DNA of 64,000 nucleotides from Catenaria anguillulae PL171 (GCA_002102555.1 MCFL01000057.1:93345-157344); one strand, 5' to 3'. Numbered from the stretch's first letter, positions 10,826-23,094 are shown. The notes: generated by a model not told the origin, from the letters alone. Program-made: numbers and translations.

Positions 10826-13800
10826 TTGGACATGATGCACGCAAATGGCACAATTGATTTGATTCTTCTTGGCGCCAAGACTTTGCCAGCGCACATTAAC
10901 ACAACCATGCACCGCCCTCCACGACCTGTCCACGGCTACGGCCACGGCCACCACCGGCCAATCCTGCGCACGGCCCAGCCCTCCATGATGCACGCCGTAC
11001 TTGCCATCGCCGCCAAAGCGGCACACACGCTGACCCTCGCACATCTCGTGCAACGCCCACCAACCTCGACACTTGCCCGCCCACTCGTCCCACCCTCCTT
11101 GGCAGCCGCAAGCACCGCCCTGCTATCCAGCTGGCTCTTGACCTCCGCTTCCCAATCGGGCAACAGTCATCCACCACCAACAACTTCATGGATCAAGCAC
11201 ACTCTGCCCTGCGGCATCATTGCCGCCATTGGGTCCATGGCTCAGGCACGTGCCCACGCCGCGATTGGCGACCCGGCTTCGTTCTCTATGGCATTGATCG
11301 GCCACGTCGCAACCAGTGCTATTGGCGTTCCACTCGTTGGCCTGCTTTCGCGGCGAAATCAAGTCGCCGGGCTCACTGCAGTGTTGTTTGTTGCGTTCGT
11401 ACTCGCCTTTTGGCTCTCGGACCCGGCGTGGCACGCTATCGTTGGTGCAGGCGAGTCGATCGCACACATGGCCGTCGCCAGTTTTGCGACCGCGCTGGTG
11501 GAGGGGTTTTGGTGGCAGCCTCATTCACAAATAGAGGCGGATCCGTTGGGGCTGGTGCGAACATTCAGCTCCATGCGAGGAGGAAAAGGTCATGGTGGCG
11601 GCGGTGGAGGCGGCAGTGGGGCCCATGACGACGGCGGCGCCAACAACCCTTGGCCACTGGTGACAACGGCAAACGTACGCTACATTTTTCGTCTTGTATA
11701 TCCCGCTAATGTTTTCCTGGCTCCTAAACATACATTATCGTCTCCTTCACAATCATAGATTGCATCTGCCGTGTCCTTTGCCACATTTCTCCTTTTCGAC
11801 TTTCGGCCTTTTTCAATCCAATTCGCTTTCGCGGCCTACTTACCTGTGATCCCCTTGGCGCTACTTGGCATATTCTCTGCGCTCACTCGCCTTCTGGACC
11901 CGTATCCGCTCGAGGTCATTGATTCGGTTGTCATTGCCCCCGCCTCTGCGGTGTTACTTCCTGACCCGGCCACGCACATTCGCCGGACATTGGCAGACGT
12001 GCTGGCCGTCATGGTCGCGTGGTCCACGTGCATGGTTTATGATGGCGCATTTGCTGCGATTCGCATCGTTTTCCTTGTGCTTTCGGCACTCGTTGTGCTC
12101 GCCTATTATCTCCAATCACGAAACCAGCCAACGTTGGACTCCAGCTACCGCCGCGACTCGGACCCAAGCATTCTTCCCATTTCCCCAACCACGTCGGCCG
12201 CTCGGCGCATCTCTCGCTCAGCCTCATCTTCGCTCATACTTGACTCGTCGCGCACCACCCCAGGTTCGCCTCGCGAAATTCAAGTCTCAGCCATGCAATC
12301 ACTGCTTGCGTCTCCGCCCACAGCTGGTCCTCGGCCTGGACTTTTCCGCACGTTATCTGGCTCTAGTATCTCGTCAGGTGGCTCGACAACTTCATGGTCG
12401 CTCCATCGCTTCACGCTAGCATCGGCTGTGCTCTTTTCAGCGGCATACATGGTCACCTATTACGCACCAAACAATTCCCTCACTTCTCCACCACGCACGC
12501 TCACATTGACACTCATGCCCGATTCCAAAGCACGCGTCTCGACTCTAGCCTCCCCTGGCCGCCCGCTTGTGTTCCACAACGTGACCGAACCATTTACATC
12601 CACTTTCCCAGCGTCAACAGAACTTGCCGTCCTCGTCCCACCCCTCTCTTCCCTCACTGGCCGCCCGTCTGATCCACCTCCCTTGCCCGCGACCACATCC
12701 ATCTCCTGGCCCAACATCTCGATCGCTATCGGCACATATCCATCGGCCTCCCGGCGCACATCCTTACTCACCACCCTGTTTACCTCGTCGTCCCCAGCGA
12801 TCCAATGGACACCCTACTGGTCCACATGGGACGACCCACTCGCCACGCCCAACCACCTGCCCACGTCGCCCTCAACTGCATCCCCCGCCCAACAACTAGC
12901 TCACGCGCACCTGGGCAGGTACCCAATCGCCATTGACGCGGACCCAGCGTCGGCGGCCAAATCCCCGCATGTGAAATGGTTCCGCATGCTCTTCGACTCG
13001 CTCCGCCGGGCACCCGCATCCGCCCAATGGTTTGTGCTGGCCGATGACGACACCGTTCTCATTCCGCACAAGCTGCTGTCACTGATCCAAACCCAGCACG
13101 CCGACCCAACACGCGAGCCCATTTATATCGGATCCATATCTGAAGTGCCCCATCAAGCAGGCGAATTTGCCAATGTGGCATTTGGCGGCGCTGGCGTGAT
13201 TGTGTCGCGGTACTTGGCCGAGCGCTTGGCGCCACATGAGCTCGCGTGCGTGCGTGAGTTTGCGGGCGAATATGGCGGTGACGGGCGCGTGCGCAGGTGT
13301 ATCGATTATGCGATTGCACGCGACGCCGAGTTGCGCGCGCGTGCCAAAGGCAACATCCGGTTGGTGCGCGCCAACGCGTTGAATCAGATGGATTTGTGGG
13401 ACGTTAGGGACGTGAGGCGGTATTTGAGGGCGAAATTGGCAAGGGATGCGCCGGCGACCTTGCACCATTACGATGTGTATCGCCCGCTTGCGGGCGCGGG
13501 CGAGTTGAGCGTGGATGAGGCCGTGGCGCTGGTGGCCAATGTGGCGCTGGCCGTGGATCCAACGGTGGCGTTTAGGCGCATGGTTGTGCGGCACAGGGAC
13601 AGGAGGGTAAGGGTCAGTGTCACGTATGGGCTGGCAGTGGTTGTCGAGTGGGATTGGGATGGTCAAGATGACGGCGATGTGGACGATGAGGTGGATTTGG
13701 TGGCCATGGGCATGGGCGACAAGGGCGAGGAGGTGAGTGCGAGTGGGCAGGGGTGGCCGTGGAAGTGGGCGAGAGGGAGGGGCAGGCGGCAAGAGTTTTG

Positions 13801-13936
13801 GATTCGCGAGTGGAGTTTTGCACGCGGGTGGATGGAGTATGTGGATGAGGAAACGGGCGATCGGGTTAGGATCAGGTGTGCGGCGAGGGCAGGTGGTGTC
13901 GGTGCAGGTTTGGCCAGGTTGTGTGCAGGCGAGTGA
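10826..13936 (+). CDS. Multi-span membrane protein fused to a Fringe/GT31-like glycosyltransferase
   Basis: Exons 10826-11674 and 11759-13936 (84-nt intron, phase 0) encode about 1,008 residues. The first 420 residues hold roughly nine or ten hydrophobic helices, arranged like a small-molecule or nucleotide-sugar transporter, with a Gly/His loop near residue 255. A Ser-rich linker and one more helix (about residues 500-520) follow. The lumenal C-terminal half has Fringe-like features: HVKWFRMLFDSL, the metal-binding FVLADDDTVL (DxD-type, about residue 710), then the FGGAGVIVSRYLAERL block and a conserved Cys pair. This suggests a Golgi transferase adding a sugar to protein or lipid, possibly with its own donor transport; substrate unknown. 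The start is uncertain: 10826 or MHRPPRPVHG at about 10907. The last 100 residues are acidic and low complexity. Confidence 0.75.
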
Positions 13937-16900
13937 GTGGCTCATGCAGTTGACACAATGTGATAATGCAAGCACGATTTCCCGCACTGACCTGTCGCAA
14001 GTTGACGTTCTCACTCCCATCATTTATTTGCATCTTGAGGTTGCACAACTTTCACTATACAGCTCGTGTTCCCGCCCACACCACCCGCAACGTCACCCTA
14101 GCCATCACCCCGACCGATCATCTTGTCGCCGATGTACTCATTAATGCGCTCAACCCAATCGCTCCACCTCAACACGCTCCGCCGTCGTCATGCGCTGCAG
14201 TCCAAGAGATTGTCCAGTCTTCTGCACTCGATTGATCCACCTTCCGCTCACAAAATCGTTGTCGCTCAGCTCGGCAAGCTGGCCAAAGGCTGGTCAATTG
14301 CGGGCATGCAGTTAATCAAGCCGACTCCACTCTTTTGGCCCGATCGGCTTGCACATTTTACCAGTCGTCTGGCCAAAGATATGCGCCAAGCAGCACGCGC
14401 GAGGCCCTTCCGTGGACATACATGGAACAATTTCAGTTGATTCATACCGCGTTCCTGATCCAAAGTCTCATGGCCATGAACAAAACAAAACCTTTGAGAG
14501 TATTTATGAGCATGCTCCGATTACCTTAGATTCCATTCAATGACAGGGAGAAGGGAAAGATGATATGATCCGACGAGGCAAATCAAAACGATGTGAACGA
14601 AAATCAAGCCAGACAAGCCGAAAACGGGATGAAACGGTATGGGATGACGCAGCGGCACAGAAACGATTTCCTACTTGAATCAACTTGCAGAAACAATCAC
14701 GACAAAGCAGCAACCAACAACTAAGACAGACTTGATGGCACAAAACCACGACGACAACCCAGACAGATCCGCAGCTGATTCCTCGGTCACTAGCCGGTGA
14801 CGAGTTCCGAGGATAGATTGTGGTGGCTCGCCTTATACACCATGTGAAGCCGACGTTGATGTGAAGGTGGCGCAGGTAACCACAATACAGAGGTTTAGGT
14901 ATGAACGAATTACGACCAGCGTTCCATGAACGGGCGGAACAGGAGATGATCGAGCAGGACTCGGCAAACAACGAGAGACACACGAGATTGAGTGCGGTAC
15001 AGGAGCAAGATGCTTTTGTTTTGAAGTCGAGTTGGTTGAGAATAAACCGAGACGGGGATGTGTGTCAAATCAGTTTCTTGAACGGCCAAACACAGAAAGA
15101 ACGAGTATTGACCCATAGGACGAAAACACGAGCGGGCACTGTTTAGCGAGTACTTTGCGCACATCGAGCATGAGAGGTTGAAGCGCTGCAGGAGCACCGA
15201 TTGGAGCAACAGTATTTGGGGTGGCTGGTTGATTTGCGTCTGGCCCGCACGAGCACGAGTGTTGTTGACGCCCAAGAAAAGCCCGACGGTGCCAGAGAGG
15301 TGGCCGATCGATGAACGAGTGACGATTTGCCTGCAAGTCACTTGGCATTGGAGAGAGGAGAGGGATGTGGCAGCACAGCACGCCGTTGTCGTCGTATATA
15401 GTACATACTGGGCTCGACCCTTCTTGCCCGCCGACTCCACACGCACAGCATGGGGGCTGCTCGCACCGCGGCCGATTCCAACACCCCCCGAAAGAGAGAA
15501 CCACGCATCCTGCAAACAGCTTCCAGCATACAGTCAGTCGCATTCCCACGTGCCCGCCCAGCGTCCACAAAGGACAACTACTCACCAAGCAAAAGCATCA
15601 AAGACAGAGCTGACAAAGGAGAACACCGTGAGCAAGTGTGAGAACGTGGGAGCAGGGATCATCGACAACCAGGTCTACAACAGCAGGGAATCAACAGCCC
15701 AAAAGGCAGGAGGGGCGGAATTCGCATGCTCGAGTTGGAGTCCCACCGCCTCGGCTGCATCGACAACAAGCAAAAAGTCACGAATGAGCAGCAGTCAGCC
15801 ACAAGCGTCAGAACCTGCTTGCTTTAAATGCAAGGTCGAAAGCAGTGTAAGGGGAACAACACATGACCCGCTAACGAATGCGGCAAAGAAAACAAGTGAG
15901 CGACACCCAACCGCAAGAGTGGGACTCTTCTTCTTCCCTTTACCCTGCCCTGCAATTGCACCGATTCATTCTCTTTTTGTGCCCGCCTCCATGATGATGC
16001 AAGAAAACAGTGGGAATCAGGCTTGGGGGAGTCTCGAGTGGAGCACAAGCTGTCTGGGATACCAAAACACAGACTGTGGACACCTATGCATGGCTGCTCC
16101 TGGTAGCACACACGCATGCGCCCAGCATTTGCAGCTCTTGAAACAAGCACAGTTTGATCACGCTCCGATACTCCCCTTTTGCTCCCTCTTTTACTTTTCC
16201 AAAGGAAAAGTGCAACCTGATGAGTGTGAGAATGGCACAACCACAACAACCACGAGCCACAGACACACAAAACACTGCTTGCCGAGTGAACCACTCCCAC
16301 CTGACCAAAAGAGCATGCATACTTACACACGCCTACACCTGTTTTCCCTTCCCTTGGCTCGTCTCCATTATTGCCACATGAATGCCCCACTCATTCGTGA
16401 ACAAGACTCTTTTGCACCAACCAACCAACCAACCACCACAATGCTGGCGCATGGGTAGATGGATGGATGGATGATGCGAAAGACGATCTAGGTGCTCCGC
16501 TGCACAGCGAAAACACAGTTCCACGACATGAGCACAGGATGCAATCATGATGATGAACAACTTGAAGAGAGAGACGAGCGTCGGGTACACCAGGTGTAGA
16601 GCGTATGTACTAGCACACGTGTGGGGGGGGACCGACAATACAATGTGCTGTGTGTGCTGTGACCAATGGCGAGATTGCACCAAACCACCCAAGCATCATT
16701 TGCAAGGAAGGTCAAGGGAGAGTAACGACAAGTGCAGTGGAAAAAACATGCAAGTTCAAGTGCGCAATGCTGCAAATGGGAGGACGCATGTGAGTGTACC
16801 AACAGAAGCAGCCAAGCATACCCACACCCAAAGCAAGTGTCCGTGTATGGCAATCCCATCCGTATGTAGTTCCATGATCAAAGACATTGACCAAGCCTGT

Positions 16901-17094
16901 TGCGCGCTTCCCAGCAGTCCCGAGCACATCAAGAAGGTAACGCACAAACGAGAAAGAAGGCCAGTGCAAGAGTTGGGCAAGGCAAAGGAAAGAAAGAAGA
17001 ACCACTCGAGCATTGAGAGGGTCCACTTGCTTTACTTGCCTCGATAGCGTGCGCGTTGGCCAATCGGTTCCCACTTTCGACCCGCACCGCCCCA
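13937..17094. other. Long region without a convincing gene
   Basis: No ORF here has family similarity or clear gene-like composition. A 426-codon open frame at 15178-16458 (+) is rich in Ser, Thr, His and Cys and looks like a chance frame. Small signals: a minus-strand block at 14109-14180 reading RWSDWVERINEYIGDKMIG and then a stop, with AATAAA on the minus strand at 14023-14028, could be the 3' end of an unseen gene; a TATATA box at 15395-15400 sits about 50 bases before a 63-codon frame at 15450-15641 (+); simple repeats (CCAA)n near 16418 and (ATGG)n near 16458. Confidence 0.4.
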
Positions 17095-20000
17095 TCACAG
17101 GGCGCTAAAAAGCAACCAAAAGTTCGTCTGCCCGTCGGCATCGTGCGCGTCAAAACGTGAAATCCTGCGAGCTGCCGCTGAAGCCAAGATGGGGGAAATC
17201 CGACCGTCATCACATGAACGAATCCGCACCCATCCGCTCTTGGGTCTGAATCTTCCGGCTGTTGCAGGTACCTGGTCCCTCTCACCGTGCCCCCCTCCAC
17301 CTTCCCAACTTTGCCCACGATGTTCGCCCTCCGCCGACCCTGCCTCAACACTAATGCTTGGCTTTGTAGCCACCCTGAGTGTCGGCCAGTTGGTCACGGT
17401 GAACCACGCCTGCTTGCACACCTCCGCCTGGAGCCACTCGGCAAACGACCCCCGGGTAGGCCGTCCGCTCTGCAGCTCGGTTTGCGAAACACATGATCCC
17501 CCCGTCCGGAAATAAACGTCGTGTGCGCGTGTGAAAAACACCCAATACGGTACGTGCGCGTGAAGACAGAACCGTGCAAAGTAGTGGTTCAGGTCGAGAC
17601 CAGGGAAACAACGAGAACGCCAATGAGTCTGCCCGCCGTGGACAGAGTCTTGCTACCGTGTCTGCTGAATAATGTCGGCCTGGTTTGATGAACTGGGAAA
17701 AAGGCGTGTCTGTGGTCCAGCTGACCAAGATGTAAAAGCAGTGTGAGTGACGGAAATGCAATCCGTGAGGATACCCACCAAGCGCGCGAAGCAAGATGCA
17801 TACCCTTGAAAACTTACGTGACTCGCCCAACTGACTACCTCTGCGTCGCAAATGTCGCCATTGCATGTGCTTGCTTCTTGTCAACCACCGGCCCGACTCA
17901 ATCTCGCGAGGTATAGATCGCATGGCCAATCGTGGAATCGGACGGTTTGAGTCAACAATTTTCTGCGAACGACACGGAAACTAAAGAGGTGAGCAGTTGG
18001 TGAATATGATGGCAACGAACAGAACAGAAGCGAGAAAAGACACCCAGTATGTACCTTGCACATCCACTTTCTTGCGTCACGAGATTCCAACTCTTTCTCG
18101 CAATCAATCCCGTCACACTCACACTGCAACCATGCACTCCCTCTTTAGTCTGACGCGCCCTTCATCTTACCACCCTTTGTCTCACGACGCCTCGAGCGAA
18201 TCTCGATGTGCTTAAATCCAACTGGCCCTGCAAGAAACACTGCTCGGCCAAGCCTTGGTTCCTCGACCACAAATCTTGTCGAGTTGCTCTTGTGCAACGA
18301 TGGCGCACCACTATTCACGCTCAGGTCGCTTCAATCACGAGCCTGTAGTTGCGGTGACAGCTCCTCCGATGCCTTGGGCATGGGCACTTGCACGAGACGG
18401 TAAACATGCACGTTGAGCGAGCAAGTCTTTTCTTGGGAATGACCATGTTTGTCAATGAGGGCGCCGACACTTGAAAGAGAGGCCTCGGTTCTCGTTGATG
18501 TCCGTTGGCCACGTATACAAGTAGAGCGTGTCGACCACCTGAATGAAAAAAAAAAAAAATCAAGGGTCAGATCACATGCCCGAGTGAGTGAGCACCACCA
18601 TTGAATCGATTGCACGTACCACAGGCAGCTTTCTCAACCACCCTGAGCACACTTGCTCGACTGGTACTGACGGTCGAAAAAAAACCAGACGTCCGTCCGA
18701 CTTGGTTGAGAAACGTTGCCCAAAGTACTTGACCACCACATGCGCGCCTCTCAGCCCATCATCGTGCCCACGTAGCTCCTCCTTGAGCGTGCTTGTCATG
18801 GGCGACCAAACGGCCAGCTGGTTGGTTGCTTGGCACGCCACCAACAAAAGTCGCTTGCCAGCGATCGCGAACCCCTTTTCTTGCCATAATGGTGATCGTG
18901 AATTCGTGCACACCTCACGCCCTAGTGCTTGGAATCATGAGCTCATAGCTGAATCGTGCCACGGACTTGGGCGGACCCGCGCGGTGGTGGCAATTCAAAT
19001 ACATGATGTTCTCTCGCCAACTTGCTGGTTTGACAACACTGCCCAAAAACAAAGTGACCAGGCGGACGGATGTGGACGAGCAGGCGCGGGCTCAAAACAT
19101 TTCGTGTGCTTGCCAAAGATGCGGCCAAAGGTCTTATGGTGTCAATGGCGCGATGGACTTGAATCTGGAGTGGGACCTGTTTTGTTGTTTGTGTGTGAGA
19201 AAGCAAGGTCTGATCACGCGATTGTTGACGCGTCCAACCATCACAAAGAAAAACAAGTAGGAAATACGTACAAGTCGACAATGAATCGGAAAAAGCCCCA
19301 CAAAGCGGCCGTGATGCGAATATTCCGATGGCACGCCACGGCGCAGCGTGGCAATGCCGGCTGTGTCAGGGAATCGTCGCCATTGTTAAATGATGATAGC
19401 AATTCGGATGCCCTTAAGATTCGGATGGCGAGTCGCGTCTTGACAATGTGCAACAGGAGCGGCAGCCGCAACGGGAATGGAAGCGTGAGCGCAGAGAAGC
19501 AAGGCAGAGAGCCTTGTCGGGCGAGTCATGGGGTCGAAACAGTGCCGAAAATGAGGCGGCGCAACTGGCTATGGCCCGTGAATGAGTGGGGAGGAAGGAT
19601 GGGCCAGCCGGCCGGCCGGGCGGTACAGGGTGGGAAGAAGCACAAGGCCCGTCGTATCGATTGCACCTAGTCTTGAAGTGTGTAGTGGCTGTTTACACCT
19701 GGAGATAAACGCGGATGATGATGTTAGAGAGAGAGATCGATCTGTGGGAATGGGAAAGTGAACGCTAAGTATGGCCATTTGCCTGCAGAACGCGTCACCC
19801 ACAGCATACACTACTTGGCTCTCAGACGCAGTTTGCGCGGGGCCGTAAACTCAAAGCCGGTTGTTTTCCATCATTTATCGGTGAGGGCCATGTGGGTGAA
19901 TGGGCAGAGTGCTGGCGCACAGCCCGGAAGGTCACAGGTTCAATTCCAGCAGTGTCTAAAGCAAGCAATATATGTCACAATGGTCTTCTTTTTGTACCGT

Positions 20001-20442
20001 CCGCGACATGCCCCTTACCTTTCTTGTCAGATGTTTGTAAATACATGGTCAGTTCATTTTGAAGCAACCCTGATGGACCATATGGCGGAACATTTGGCTC
20101 GACTGATGCGCGTGCCTTCACCTTTTGTGTTGTGGGGGCATCAAGATGCACGTCTACGGCCTCGCTCATGTTGCCGCTGCCGGTGCAGCTGCCGATACTG
20201 GCAATCAATCTAACGGTGCCGAACCAGCTGCGTGCCGGGCCATCATTTGCACGCACGGCCGCCAATGTACTTCCCCCCGTTGATGTGGTCTCGCGCCACA
20301 ATGATAAGCTAGATCCGGTCTCGGCCAGCAACTTGCCATGTATATGGACAATGTCGACTTGAAATCGGCCAGCTGATTTTGCAACGCGCGTTGGGCCGTC
20401 GATGCGACGCGATGAAAATGTCCATTGTCCGAACATCAACAT
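17095..20442 (-). other. Exon-like blocks on the minus strand, unresolved gene(s)
   Basis: Several minus-strand blocks have gene-like codon use and good splice signals, but I could not join them into one frame. They are 20442-20019 (from MLMFGQWTFSS; ends at a strong AAAG|GTAAGG donor), 19470-19272, 19176 to about 18950 (from VPLQIQVHRAIDTIRPLA), about 18900-18628, joined in phase to 18556 downwards (KLPV-VVDTLYLYTWPTDINEN), and 17560-17095 (VYFRTGGSCVSQTELQSG... ending NFWLLFSAL and a stop). The 18627-18557 intron, with a T-run before CAG, is the best supported join. No family recognised. It may be one large gene of unknown function, two genes, or a decayed gene. Confidence 0.3.
19889..19960 (+). 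other. tRNA-like / Pol III promoter-like fragment
   Basis: A perfect B-box-type GGTTCAATTCC lies at 19937-19947, preceded by an A-box-like TGGGCAGAGTGCTGG at 19901-19915. Acceptor, anticodon and T stems do not pair well when I try the cloverleaf, so this is not a functional tRNA by eye. A degenerate tRNA or the head of a tRNA-derived SINE is plausible. Confidence 0.3.
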
Positions 20443-20833
20443 CCACTTGACCCTGTCGCGTGGACGATGATGTGTGAGCGATGCGATGCATGCAGAGAAG
20501 CATCTTAGTAAGTACTTGCATGTCTCCGCGTTCGAGTCTTTCTGGCCGCATGTAGAATCGCCTCACCATTTATTTATTTACCTTCCACCTCCATGGTTGC
20601 GAACCCATCCATGTTTTTCCACTGGCAAGTCTCTCTCATGACATCTCTCATCTGTTGTCTCTTCAAGCTCTGTTGACTGCTGTCATCTGCAGTGAGATGC
20701 TTGATGAAAATTAAAATTCAAGCGCAAGAAAAGTGACAGTCCATGTATATACTCAGCGCATTCGCTTCAAAGTTCAAATCACCGATACCCGCCAGCCTAA
20801 TTGGACCTTGTCTCCATTCCCCTGCCTTTCACC
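20443..20833. other. Intergenic region before the helicase gene
   Basis: About 390 bases, AT-richer than flanking genes around 20570-20720. No promoter element stood out. A short minus-strand frame (MVRRFYMRPERLERGDMQ, 20569-20516) ends at a GTACTT donor and may be an upstream exon of the unresolved minus-strand gene. Confidence 0.3.
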
Positions 20834-22375
20834 ATGCTGCTCCGACTCGCCCGTTGCTGTTGGCTCCCGTCGGCATCCAACGCACATGCTCTTCATCTTC
20901 ACGCCACACTGCCAGTCTGTCCTCGCCATTTCTCGTCGCCAACCACAATCCAACCTGCACCAGCACCTATAGCCAAATGGTCGGACTATGACCTCCACCC
21001 AATGCTTCTTCACCGCCTGCCCTCACTCCGCTTCTTACACCCAACGCACGTGCAAACGCTTGCTCTCGACCGCATGCTCGACGGCCAACCGACTGCACTC
21101 ACGGCCGAAACCGGATCGGGCAAGACGCTTGCCTACCTCGTCCCCTTGCTCCACCGCCTCCTCTCCCTCCCATCTCCACCACCAACCGCACCTTCCAGCA
21201 CCATGGGCAAACAATTACCCAAAGCCATTGTCCTCGTACCCAACCACCTCCTCATCCGCCAAACCGCAGGCACGCTTGCCCTGCTCGCGGGCAACGCCGC
21301 ACATGTCCTCACGCACCCGTCCGACATCAACAACCAATCACCCCCGGCCTCGCCGCACGCGCCCTTGCCCTCGGTGCTCATCACCACGCCAGCGGCACTC
21401 ACCAATCACTTGCACACGTCCCTGCCTGCATTCATGTCCGAATCGGGCATCCAAACACTTGTCCTGGACGAAGCCGATCTGCTGCTCTCTGGTTCGTACC
21501 TTGCACCGACCCAGGCAATCCTGCGCGCCGTCCCTCGGCGTGCACCCAACCGGCCGCTGCTCGTTCTCGCTGCAGCTACCCTTCCGCCCGCCCGCTCATC
21601 CAAATGGCCGCTCGCGCTTGCCCAGCGCGCCATCCCGGACTTGGCCGTTATCCGGTCATCTGGGTCGCACGCAGCGCCCAGCACGCTCGACGAACGGTTC
21701 GAGTACCTCACGTCCACGGACGACGCCCATGAAAGCGGCGGAACCGGAGGCAGAGGCGAGGCGCTCAGTGCGCGCGCAGACAAAGTGCTCGACATTCTGA
21801 CGGACGAGCAAAACGACTTGCGCGCGGCCATTGTCTTCACCAACCTGGCCAAAGACGTGGACCCACTTGCCCACTACTTGCGCCAGCGCATCGACAAGGA
21901 GGCCGGCGCCTGGGCTCAAGTGTATCCAATGACGAGCTTGCCCGCGGATTCGCGCGACCAGCTGTTTACGGCTCTGCGCAGGCAACGCAACGACATGAAG
22001 CCTGCAGTGCTGGTTGCCACGGATGCGTTGGCGCGCGGTATCGATTTGCCCAGTGTGAATTTGGTGGTACATCATACATTTCCCACGGATGCGGTGGCGT
22101 ACTTGCATCGGGTCGGGCGGACCGCCAGGTTGGGCAAGCCGGGAGTCAGCGTGGCGCTCGTGGGAGCCAAGGATGTGGCGTTGGCCAGGGGCTTAGAGTT
22201 GGGGAGCATGGGCATTGAGCCAAGCCAGGATCGGATATTGGGTGCAAGTGCAACGGGGGAAGGACACCATGATAAGGAAAAGGTCGACGTGTTGTTTTCA
22301 AGGAATCGGTCCAGGAAGGTGCAGCTGAAAAAGGCAGTGAAAATGATGCACCAAGAGGATGCGGAAATGAGATGA
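20834..22375 (+). CDS. Mitochondrial DEAD-box ATP-dependent RNA helicase (Mrh4/DDX28-like)
   Basis: A single exon of 513 residues, started at 20834 (CACCATGC context), which gives a basic mitochondrial-type leader MLLRLARCCWLPSASNAHAL. Q-motif-like region, then motif I AETGSGKT (about residue 95), Ib TTPAAL, motif II LDEADLLL, motif III AAATLPP where SAT is usual, motif IV IVFTNLAKDVD, motif V ATDALARGIDLP and motif VI HRVGRTARLG. All the ATPase and helicase motifs are present, so an active enzyme is expected. The leader and the relaxed motifs III and VI point to the organellar helicases that assist mitoribosome assembly (yeast Mrh4, human DDX28), but the subgroup is inference. The C-terminus is short and basic (SRNRSRKVQLKKAVK). 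Confidence 0.88.
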   Translation: MLLRLARCCWLPSASNAHALHLHATLPVCPRHFSSPTTIQPAPAPIAKWSDYDLHPMLLHRLPSLRFLHPTHVQTLALDRMLDGQPTALTAETGSGKTLAYLVPLLHRLLSLPSPPPTAPSSTMGKQLPKAIVLVPNHLLIRQTAGTLALLAGNAAHVLTHPSDINNQSPPASPHAPLPSVLITTPAALTNHLHTSLPAFMSESGIQTLVLDEADLLLSGSYLAPTQAILRAVPRRAPNRPLLVLAAATLPPARSSKWPLALAQRAIPDLAVIRSSGSHAAPSTLDERFEYLTSTDDAHESGGTGGRGEALSARADKVLDILTDEQNDLRAAIVFTNLAKDVDPLAHYLRQRIDKEAGAWAQVYPMTSLPADSRDQLFTALRRQRNDMKPAVLVATDALARGIDLPSVNLVVHHTFPTDAVAYLHRVGRTARLGKPGVSVALVGAKDVALARGLELGSMGIEPSQDRILGASATGEGHHDKEKVDVLFSRNRSRKVQLKKAVKMMHQEDAEMR

Positions 22376-23094
22376 TTGTATGTATTGCTGAGCCCGCGTG
22401 AGTGTTCTTTCCTTTGGGATGCACCTATCGACATTGACAGTTGCGTCTTTCCGTCATATGTACATCCAATTCTCATTCTCGATGACACGACGATGGCCGG
22501 GTTAGCTAAAGCCTTCGACGGCAACCTCGGCAGGCTCAACCAACCACGCCTGCTCACTAATTGGCTTGCCCGGTCGCCCTGCCGACTGTAAATATTGGTG
22601 TGATGGTCCGGAATTATGAGACATAAGCCGATACTGCATGCGGCAAATGGCGTCGAGGGCTGCGCCGGCGGAAAAAATGAACATGGAAAGGGACACTTGG
22701 GCTTGCTGAAAGGATTGTCTCATTTCGAAACCGTGTGACACATGAGTGTCAAGAGGGATGAACATGAGACAAGCCAAAGCCAACTCATTTTTTTTTCCGC
22801 GCCAATCTTCGCGTCAGCCGCCGCGGATGAGGGGACCGCTCGATTGTGAAAATCGCTGCTCCTTTCCGTCGATAGCAGGAGAACAGAAGAACACTCGCAC
22901 CATTGTGCATGGCGAAAGAAACAGGTATAAAAGGGCAGCCAGCACCCGACACTCAACCCAATCCGCTGGAACCTCCATTCAGCAATATCCGACCAAACCT
23001 CCCTAGAACGTGCCCCCTGTCTCTCAACAGCGTTCACGTTCCCACCCTCCAACTCCATCCATCCATCCATCTCTCACCAATCTCCTTTGTCACC
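22376..23094. other. Intergenic region with a possible small minus-strand ORF
   Basis: Between the helicase and small membrane protein A. A 73-codon minus-strand frame (22723-22502, MRQSFQQAQVSLSMFIFSAG ... AEVAVEGFS) has gene-like codons and one hydrophobic stretch. It could be a small membrane protein or an isolated exon; no family recognised. The right end holds the TATA promoter described separately. Confidence 0.3.
22926..22932 (+). promoter_or_regulatory. TATA box of the small MG protein A gene
   Basis: GGTATAAAAGGG is a near-ideal TATA element, about 165 bases upstream of the ATG at 23095. The intervening bases are C-rich and pyrimidine-rich with (CATC)n just before the start, as in strongly transcribed fungal genes. 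No other gene here has so clear a TATA box. Confidence 0.6.

Noticed and set aside
13079-14023. 314-codon minus-strand frame
   Set aside because: Antisense shadow of the glycosyltransferase domain; Pro/His-rich with no recognisable fold.
15178-16458. 426-codon open frame on the plus strand
   Set aside because: Composition (Cys, His, Thr, poly-Thr, no domain) and lack of any family signal point to a chance frame; codon use differs from neighbouring genes.
18588-19670. 360-codon open frame on the plus strand
   Set aside because: It lies opposite the exon-like minus-strand blocks and has no domain; long antisense frames are expected opposite GC-rich coding sequence.
19889-19960. Functional tRNA gene
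   Set aside because: Only the B-box is good; anticodon, T and acceptor stems do not pair.
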